Positions 32,212 to 36,637 of a stretch of DNA of 36,637 nucleotides are shown here, piece by piece. The notes beneath the pieces were generated by a model. That model saw only the letters and a list, made by a program, of their open reading frames with translations, was not told where the DNA came from and did not search any database. The translations under genes and the position numbers were made by a program. Within the stretch, counting starts at the first letter, position 1. The number at the start of each line of letters is the position of its first letter. The stretch comes from a virus, in the IMG/VR virus record IMGVR_UViG_3300032093_000403, positions 1-36,637 of that record; one strand, written 5' to 3'.

Positions 32212-32376
32212 CTGCCGGCAGACCTCACGGTCACGCGTTGACATGTCGGGCGCGATCTCGGCCACACTGCACTCAGCAGGTGTCGGGCGCGGTCGGTCAA
32301 CTGGCACCGCTACGCTCAGAAAACCCACAGTGGCCACCACAATCGCGGCGTAGTAAATAATTGCAGACTCTTTCAT
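32185..32376 (-). CDS. Small membrane/periplasmic protein (63 aa)
   Basis: A 63-residue protein with an N-terminal membrane segment (IIYYAAIVVATVGFLSVAV, residues 6-24) and a hydrophilic, presumably periplasmic tail containing two cysteines (C36 in PAECSVAEI and C53 in REVCRQLR) that could form a disulphide. Last gene of the leftward operon; its end overlaps the convergent endolysin gene by 27 bases. A spanin-like role is conceivable but there is no lipobox. Coupled to the upstream gene (ATGA). Confidence 0.55.
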   Translation of the reverse strand: MKESAIIYYAAIVVATVGFLSVAVPVDRPRPTPAECSVAEIAPDMSTRDREVCRQLRQKRHRM

Positions 32377-32555
32377 ACGCTTAACAGCCGGCCAAACAGC
32401 TTGATTATGGGCGACTCAACGTCAGACTTGCAGCCCAGCATGATGTCTTGCACCAGCCGCTCTTCGGGCGTTGATTGGCGTGTGTAAAACTGCGGCACAT
32501 AATACGCGCCGATCTTCGGGGGTTCTTCTCGAATAAAGTGTCCGTCACGTAGCAT
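32373..32555 (-). CDS. Small protein of unknown function (60 aa)
   Basis: A 60-residue protein starting MLRDGHFIREEPPKIGAYYV. Start 32555 is chosen because AGGAGG lies 7 bases upstream; an ATG at 32561 is only one base from the same AGGAGG. The sequence has a compact, basic/hydrophobic mix with RQSTPEERLVQDIMLG. The frame overlaps the zinc-ribbon gene by 11 bases. No family recognised. Confidence 0.6.
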   Translation of the reverse strand: MLRDGHFIREEPPKIGAYYVPQFYTRQSTPEERLVQDIMLGCKSDVESPIIKLFGRLLSV

Positions 32556-32790
32556 CGTCATTCCTCCTGTCTTCATTTGCGCGGCGAGCGTCAATGCCTT
32601 TCTTTTTTATTAACGCCGCCTCATCATTAGTATAGATTGATTTTCCGACCATCACGTTGCCTGCGATCCACACCTCTGCGGTGTAGGCGCTGACTTTGCA
32701 AGCCTCACACCGACGCTGGCGACGAATGCCGCCTGGCTGTTGGTTGGTGTTGACAACATACGTCTTGGAGCCGCAGGTTTGGCATTTCAT
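32545..32790 (-). CDS. Zinc-ribbon protein (NrdR N-terminus-like)
   Basis: An 81-residue protein. MKCQTCGSKTYVVNTNQQPG followed by GIRRQRRCEACKVSAYTAEV has CxxC-x21-CxxC and the 'VVNT...IRRQRRC' arrangement of the zinc ribbon of NrdR, the repressor of ribonucleotide reductase genes; the ATP-cone domain of NrdR is absent. The rest is charged. It might bind DNA or imitate NrdR. ATGA overlap with the upstream HTH gene. Confidence 0.68.
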   Translation of the reverse strand: MKCQTCGSKTYVVNTNQQPGGIRRQRRCEACKVSAYTAEVWIAGNVMVGKSIYTNDEAALIKKKGIDARRANEDRRNDDAT

Positions 32791-33008
32791 TTCGGATCCA
32801 CTACGTGATTCCTAATCTTTTCAATACTCCAATCGGTCTTGTCGTAAATGCGCAGGATCATGTCGCCCGACACGTTGTATCGGCGGTGGCGAATCCGAGA
32901 AATTTGCGGCGCTGGTACGTCTAAAAATTGGCTTAAACCAGCATCACTTTTCAAATTAAACTCTTCAATGATGGCATCAAACAGGCGGTGGTTAGTTTTT
33001 GGGGTCAT
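32787..33008 (-). CDS. Helix-turn-helix regulator (73 aa)
   Basis: A 73-residue protein starting MTPKTNHRLFDAIIEEFNLK. Residues 20-50 (SDAGLSQFLDVPAPQISRIR followed by HRRYNVSGDMI) fit an XRE-type helix-turn-helix with the 'AxLSQFLDVPAPQISRIR' recognition helix. Second HTH of the genome besides that at 6074. Could be the phage repressor or an anti-repressor. Coupled to the 24-aa gene upstream (ATGA). Confidence 0.7.
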   Translation of the reverse strand: MTPKTNHRLFDAIIEEFNLKSDAGLSQFLDVPAPQISRIRHRRYNVSGDMILRIYDKTDWSIEKIRNHVVDPK

Positions 33009-33079
33009 GGTCTAATGGCTCCTGATATAACTTTGAGTTGTTCACGGGCATCACGAAGAGCGCAGTAGCTCTGGTGCAT
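33005..33079 (-). CDS. Very small protein (24 aa)
   Basis: A 24-residue frame, MHQSYCALRDAREQLKVISG then AIRP. AAGGA lies 8 bases upstream of its ATG and its stop overlaps the ATG of the HTH gene (ATGA). The helix DAREQLKVISGAIRP is similar in style to the small AIRA(R)-type modules of this operon. Both signal and overlap support translation. Confidence 0.5.
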   Translation of the reverse strand: MHQSYCALRDAREQLKVISGAIRP

Positions 33080-33097
33080 TCTGTCCGTTCCTTAACA

Positions 33098-33289
33098 TTA
33101 GCATCCTTCTTTTGACTTAAATGCAGGCCATCCGGCTTGCCCTTTGGTTTCTTTCCAGAGTTTAATCATTTCGCAGTATTCTTGGCCTTGGCGTTGTTCT
33201 TCTTCAACATCCATCTGGCCGACAATGCCCATCATAGAAATAAAAAAGATTGCAATTAAAATAACTTCATAACGTTTAAGTTTCTTCAT
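33098..33289 (-). CDS. Small membrane protein (63 aa)
   Basis: A 63-residue protein. Basic start (MKKLKRYE), membrane segment VILIAIFFISMMGIVGQM (residues 9-26), then a charged tail with two cysteines (C39 in QEYCEM and C63 at the end). AAGGAG is 7 bases before the ATG. Likely inserted in the inner membrane with the tail outside. Function unknown; superinfection exclusion or early membrane take-over is conceivable. Confidence 0.65.
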   Translation of the reverse strand: MKKLKRYEVILIAIFFISMMGIVGQMDVEEEQRQGQEYCEMIKLWKETKGQAGWPAFKSKEGC

Positions 33290-33311
33290 GGTCAGCTCCT
33301 TTGCTGGTCAA

Positions 33312-33488
33312 TTATTTTTGTTTTGCCTGCTCTTGCGCAATGCTGCGAGTGACGTAATGCAGCACCTGTCCAGCCAACGTGCGCTGGCTTTCTTTGGCTT
33401 GTTGCCTGATCTGCTCTCGCAGTTCTTCAGTCAGACGGATGGACATGAAAACGGATTTTTTATCAGACTTTAAATTTTGTGCGCTCAT
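33312..33488 (-). CDS. Arc/MetJ-like ribbon-helix-helix protein
   Basis: A 58-residue protein. After a short basic start (MSAQNLKSDKKS) comes VFMSIRLTEELREQIRQQAK followed by ESQRTLAGQVLHYVTRSIAQ: a beta-strand with alternating residues (FMSIRL), helix A and helix B of a ribbon-helix-helix DNA-binding dimer. P22 Arc is 53 residues with the same fold. It may regulate early transcription. It starts in the end of the VRR-NUC gene (ATGA overlap at 33485-33488). Confidence 0.75.
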   Translation of the reverse strand: MSAQNLKSDKKSVFMSIRLTEELREQIRQQAKESQRTLAGQVLHYVTRSIAQEQAKQK

Positions 33489-33844
33489 AAAACATCCTTA
33501 TGGTAATCAAAAAAGACGCTGATTTTTGCCTTGGCATCATCAGCACCTTTTCCCACTATACACCAATATTTCACACCTTCCAAATACTGGATCCAGTTCT
33601 TTTGCTCTGCGCTTAAGTTCCCGCCCTTGGTGCGCTTCATCTCGATCCACAGCCGCCAGGCTGGGATAAACAGATCCGGCACACCTGAAGACACACCCTC
33701 TGCCTTTAGCCGCCCAGCAGTAGCTGCGCTTCGATAGCCTCCGTTGGCAATGGCAAAGATGCGAACATCTGGCCATGTCTGCCGGAACCAGCGCACCAGC
33801 TCTCGCTGTTCTTCGTGCTCGGTTGGGATTCGGTCAGTAGTCAA
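33485..33844 (-). CDS. VRR-NUC domain nuclease
   Basis: A 119-residue single-domain nuclease of the VRR-NUC family. Motifs are EHEEQRELVRWF (E11), IANGGYRSAATAGRLKAEGV, SGVPDLFIP (D57), WIEMKRTKGG (E68, K70) and the terminal QYLEGVKYWCIVGKG. Start is a TTG (33844), whose AAGGAG is 6 bases upstream; no ATG occurs before the first motif. TTGA overlap with the helicase stop couples them. Such nucleases with an SF2 helicase are common in phages, possibly resolving branched DNA. Confidence 0.88.
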   Translation of the reverse strand: MTTDRIPTEHEEQRELVRWFRQTWPDVRIFAIANGGYRSAATAGRLKAEGVSSGVPDLFIPAWRLWIEMKRTKGGNLSAEQKNWIQYLEGVKYWCIVGKGADDAKAKISVFFDYHKDVL

Positions 33845-35442
33845 TTCCAGCTCCTTTTTATTACCCGATGAAATTTACCGTCCAAGCGGTACTCGATGCT
33901 TTTGGGTGGCTTTGAATTACTCATCTGCACCGACAGGTAATCCAGCCCACGCTCACCTTCCATGTTTGCTGCCTCTGCCAGATTCGCACCACATGAGTTG
34001 GCCATCGTAAATAATTGCTGCATGGCCTTTTGGCCTGCATACCCGTCATGCAGAACAGGCAGGTATTCGGTAATCGGCTTGTCACACAGACTGCCATAAT
34101 AGGTGCAGGCCAGCATCATCTTCCCGCTGGCTCGGCTGATGTGGATGCGCCAATTCCAGCTACTAACCTCAAGGTCTTTACCATCCAACCCCATGATGTC
34201 AACGTCTCGCAGTGCCAGCTTTTTCTTTTCCGGCTCTGGGAAGGCATGGCCGCAGGCAGGGCAGATTGCTGCTGAAATATGGACCAGCTCGCCGCAGTTG
34301 TCGCAGACCTTGACCGGCGCTTCTCCATTCCCATCCCCACCCTTCTTCGGCGGCTGCACGTTGGTGATCGGCCCATGCGTCTCAACCACCCCTGCAAAGT
34401 CCAGCACTAGGCAATGATCGGCATGGCTCTTGGGCCGCATGCCTCGGCCTGCCATTTGCACATAAAGGCTGGCGCTCATGGTTGGGCGCAACATGGCAAT
34501 CAAGTCAATGTCGGGATAATCAAAGCCAGTTGTCAACACATTGGCATTGGTCAGTGCTCGCAAGTGACCGGCCTTGTAGTCAGCTAAGATCTGCTCGCGC
34601 TCTTTCTTTGGCGTTTCTCCTGTTACGCACTCAGCTGCCACCCCATTAGAATTCAAGACATCGCACACCCGCTGGGCATGCTTGACTCCGGTGCAAAAGA
34701 ATAGCCAAGCCTTGCGCTCGCCTGCCAGGTCAACTACCTCGCGCACCACACGCTCGTTGTTGTCATCAGTGTCAACTGCTGCCTGCAACTCGCTCTCGAT
34801 AAACTCGCCGCCACGCTTATGGACCGAGCTGGTGTCAAAACGCTGCCGAGTGATCTTGCTGCGCAGGGTAGCCAAATAACCTTTGAAGACCAGCTCCTCA
34901 ATGCTGACCGGCTCAATCAAGGCATCAAACAGCGCAGGCTTATCGGTAATCAACCCGTGGCCCAATCTGTAAGGTGTGGCCGTTAAGCCTACCACTCGAA
35001 GCCTTGGATTGATGGCCATCAGCTCGCCGAGAAACTCGCGGTAGCCGCCCTCGTCCTTGTGATTGACCAAGTGGCATTCGTCAATCACTACCAGATCAAT
35101 GTGGCCGATCTGCCGAGCTTTCTTTCGTACCGACTGGATGCCAGCAAAGGTAATCGGTTCGCCCAGTTGCCTCTTGCCAATGCTGGCCGAGTAAATTCCA
35201 AGCGGAGCGCCAGGCCAATGCAAGCGCATCTTCTCGGCATTTTGCTCAATCAATTCCTTGACGTGCGTGAGCATAAGAATCTGCGTCTCAGGCCAGCTTT
35301 GCAGTGCATCCTTGCACAGTGCTGCAACGATGTGGCTCTTGCCAGATCCGGTGGGCAGCACTAGGCATGGGTTGCCTTTATTTCCTGCCTCAAACCACGC
35401 ATATAGCTGGTCAATCGCTCTCTGTTGATAGTCACGAAGCAT
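33841..35442 (-). CDS. SF2 DNA/RNA helicase with zinc ribbon, allele B (complete)
   Basis: A 533-residue superfamily 2 helicase. Walker A PTGSGKS at 30-36, DECH box at 121-124, GLTATP at 152-157, the motif VI QMAGRGMRP at 329-337, and a zinc ribbon C380, C383, C394, C397 followed by a C-terminal phage-specific domain. The first 371 codons have a divergent counterpart at 1-1113. It likely works with the VRR-NUC nuclease that follows. Its start overlaps the upstream gene by 11 bases. Confidence 0.9.
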   Translation of the reverse strand: MLRDYQQRAIDQLYAWFEAGNKGNPCLVLPTGSGKSHIVAALCKDALQSWPETQILMLTHVKELIEQNAEKMRLHWPGAPLGIYSASIGKRQLGEPITFAGIQSVRKKARQIGHIDLVVIDECHLVNHKDEGGYREFLGELMAINPRLRVVGLTATPYRLGHGLITDKPALFDALIEPVSIEELVFKGYLATLRSKITRQRFDTSSVHKRGGEFIESELQAAVDTDDNNERVVREVVDLAGERKAWLFFCTGVKHAQRVCDVLNSNGVAAECVTGETPKKEREQILADYKAGHLRALTNANVLTTGFDYPDIDLIAMLRPTMSASLYVQMAGRGMRPKSHADHCLVLDFAGVVETHGPITNVQPPKKGGDGNGEAPVKVCDNCGELVHISAAICPACGHAFPEPEKKKLALRDVDIMGLDGKDLEVSSWNWRIHISRASGKMMLACTYYGSLCDKPITEYLPVLHDGYAGQKAMQQLFTMANSCGANLAEAANMEGERGLDYLSVQMSNSKPPKSIEYRLDGKFHRVIKRSWN

Positions 35443-36019
35443 TCTTTTCTCTCAGTAATGTCTCAATGACACGGGCAAATTTAAGATTGTCGACCCGTGT
35501 TTCCCAGAGCAAACTTTTAATTTCCTCATCCGTTAAACCTTGCCAAGGCTTCGGCAGTCCTGAATATAAAGGCCAGCCATCAATTAAAGGTTCGCCTGTC
35601 ATTGGATCGTATTTCCATTTTTGCGCCGGTTCAGGATGTGGTAGGACGGCATAGAGTGGCATTGTTGCTGTTGGCTTACCATGCGCCCATACCTTCCAAT
35701 CCGTTCTTCCCATATCGCTTTCGTTCATCCACGCCACCGGCTCCGGTTCAGGCTGCGCGGTCGGGACTGCTCTCCCAAGTTTCCGAATGTCTTTTTCGTA
35801 CTTATCAGCCAACATTTCTCGAAGACGCTTTTCCTTCTCGTACATATCTTTCCAGTCAACATCCGGTTCAGGTGCGCTAAGTCGGGCGCGGAATAATCGA
35901 ACAGCATCGCAGAAACGATGAAATGAATCTCCGCTCATTACATTGGATGTTGCTTTATCAATACTGAGAAACGCATCCAGCACAGACTGCGCTTCCTCTT
36001 TGGTTAGTGTGATGGTCAT
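35432..36019 (-). CDS. Modular early protein (195 aa), allele B
   Basis: A 195-residue protein. Residues 1-48 are an N-terminal helical unit; 53-85 are a charged helix; 94-127 hold a PEPVAWMNE...TMPLYAVLP module; 145-155 [13 protein letters not shown] repeats the PLY theme; residues 161-195 ([19 protein letters not shown]...) correspond to the end of the 114-aa protein of allele A. GGAGGAG lies before the ATG at 36019, which also overlaps the previous stop. Overlaps the helicase gene by 11 bases. Function unknown. Confidence 0.7.
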   Translation of the reverse strand: MTITLTKEEAQSVLDAFLSIDKATSNVMSGDSFHRFCDAVRLFRARLSAPEPDVDWKDMYEKEKRLREMLADKYEKDIRKLGRAVPTAQPEPEPVAWMNESDMGRTDWKVWAHGKPTATMPLYAVLPHPEPAQKWKYDPMTGEPLIDGWPLYSGLPKPWQGLTDEEIKSLLWETRVDNLKFARVIETLLREKNAS

Positions 36020-36339
36020 TTTTTCTCCTCCGTATATATAGGCTCCCACCCTTCACCGGGCGAGCGTTTAGTAAACATAAGCCCTCGAATGCCACGTCGA
36101 GTGCGTTTTACCCAACCAATGGGCGCAGAATCTAAATCTACAGGTGTGGCTTTGTCAGCATCACTTTCGCGACCGGCCAGCAATCTTTTCGTTGATGTCA
36201 CTTCGTACACCGCAAGAATTTTTGTGACGTAAATTTTTACTGTAGATTCCGCGATAGTTAATTTGCGCGCAATTTCTTTATTGCTTAATCCCTGTTGGAG
36301 CAACTCAAAAACTTGCAATTCTCGCGGTGTAAGTTTCAT
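36016..36339 (-). CDS. LuxR-type HTH protein with C-terminal W-PxY module
   Basis: A 107-residue protein. Residues 1-55 are a GerE/LuxR DNA-binding domain: [20 protein letters not shown] then [20 protein letters not shown]. There is no receiver or autoinducer domain. Residues 73-105 ([11 protein letters not shown] … [11 protein letters not shown]) have the same P-x-W…W-x-P-x-Y layout as the other small early proteins. Likely an early transcriptional regulator, found only in allele B. ATGA overlaps both neighbours. Confidence 0.78.
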   Translation of the reverse strand: MKLTPRELQVFELLQQGLSNKEIARKLTIAESTVKIYVTKILAVYEVTSTKRLLAGRESDADKATPVDLDSAPIGWVKRTRRGIRGLMFTKRSPGEGWEPIYTEEKK

Positions 36340-36560
36340 GCTTTCCTAGCTCGAATCATTGTTGCCAGCGCAAACCCCTTGTCATCCCACGCACCGCAAT
36401 ATTGTTCGACTATCTTGGCGCAAGACTCCCGCTCTAATTCTATTGTTGCCTGCTCTGCATACAGCGGTTGCCAAGCTGCCCTGTCTTCTGACCTTGAGCT
36501 GGGCTTGTCTGAATAACTCCAGCGACCGTTGCGAAATATTCTCCAAATCGCTGGCTTCAT
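36336..36560 (-). CDS. Small modular early protein (74 aa), allele B
   Basis: A 74-residue counterpart of the 85-aa protein at 2536-2793: residues 1-35 are nearly identical ([18 protein letters not shown] and WQPLYAEQ), then [13 protein letters not shown] and ATMIRARKA keep the pattern but not the sequence. The different middle segments indicate recombination within the gene. ATGA overlap at both ends. Confidence 0.75.
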   Translation of the reverse strand: MKPAIWRIFRNGRWSYSDKPSSRSEDRAAWQPLYAEQATIELERESCAKIVEQYCGAWDDKGFALATMIRARKA

Positions 36561-36637
36561 TGTTTGCCTCTTAATTTTATAATTCGTGCAGCCATAAACC
36601 AGCCCTCATTTTCAAGTAACTTTGCGCACTGCTCTCG
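36511..36637. repeat. 127-bp exact direct repeat, terminal copy
   Basis: Identical to 2744-2870 over its whole length up to the last base of the window. Joining the end of the window to 2871 restores a complete 76-aa gene. Confidence 0.95.
36557..36637 (-). CDS. Small modular early protein, C-terminal 26 residues only (window edge)
   Basis: The last 27 codons, including the stop, of the same gene as 2790-3020 (…EQCAKLLENEGW…RIIKLRGKQ); the start lies beyond the window. Identical in DNA to the internal copy. Confidence 0.8.
   Translation of the reverse strand, partial: REQCAKLLENEGWFMAARIIKLRGKQ

Overview
This window looks like an almost complete, metagenome-assembled genome of a P22-like tailed phage (short-tailed virion, tailspike) infecting a Gram-negative host. 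The coat protein, portal, both DNA-stabilisation tail proteins (gp4- and gp10-like), the gp7-like ejection protein and the tailspike head-binding domain all resemble phage P22 families. Small proteins such as the DUF6496-like one suggest a freshwater, perhaps betaproteobacterial, host, but that is a weak inference. I found no integrase, excisionase, tRNA, rRNA, CRISPR array or insertion sequence.

The last 127 bases (36511-36637) are identical to 2744-2870, and positions 1-1113 are a second version of the helicase gene at 34330-35442, about 94% identical over the first 360 bases and without net indels. The simplest reading is a circular (or circularly permuted) genome of 33,767 bp, 2744-36510. 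Positions 1-2743 would then be an allele of the same locus from a co-occurring strain. The two alleles carry different accessory genes next to the helicase.

Layout. (1) 1-5952, minus strand: an early operon with a Sak4-like recombinase, a DUF7173-like protein, a DUF669 ssDNA-binding protein, a Cas4/RecB-like exonuclease and a run of very small modular proteins. (2) 5953-6073: two fully overlapping divergent promoters. (3) 6074-8261, plus strand: a small HTH protein and a primase-helicase. (4) 8262-8478: a G/C-tract-rich non-coding block with a consensus DnaA box, possibly the origin or a control region. (5) 8479-10060: a ParB-like protein and a C5-cytosine methyltransferase, coupled to the terminase genes. 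(6) 10060-16014: small and large terminase, portal, scaffold, coat, then a strong terminator. (7) 16066-22933: small basic proteins, tail proteins (gp4, gp10), a large repeat-containing fibre and several small proteins. (8) 22938-30306: ejection proteins and tailspike. (9) 30411-32211: lysis promoter, membrane proteins, holin and GH108 endolysin. (10) 32185-36637, minus strand, convergent: membrane peptides, zinc-ribbon and HTH regulators, an Arc-like ribbon-helix-helix protein, VRR-NUC nuclease, SF2 helicase and small modular proteins. On the inferred circle this continues the early operon of region 1.

Together the early genes supply replication, recombination and regulation, the methyltransferase unit probably protects or marks the DNA, and the late genes build, fill and release a P22-type particle. 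The least explained part is the set of tiny early proteins assembled from a few exchangeable modules, which differ between the two alleles of the variable locus.
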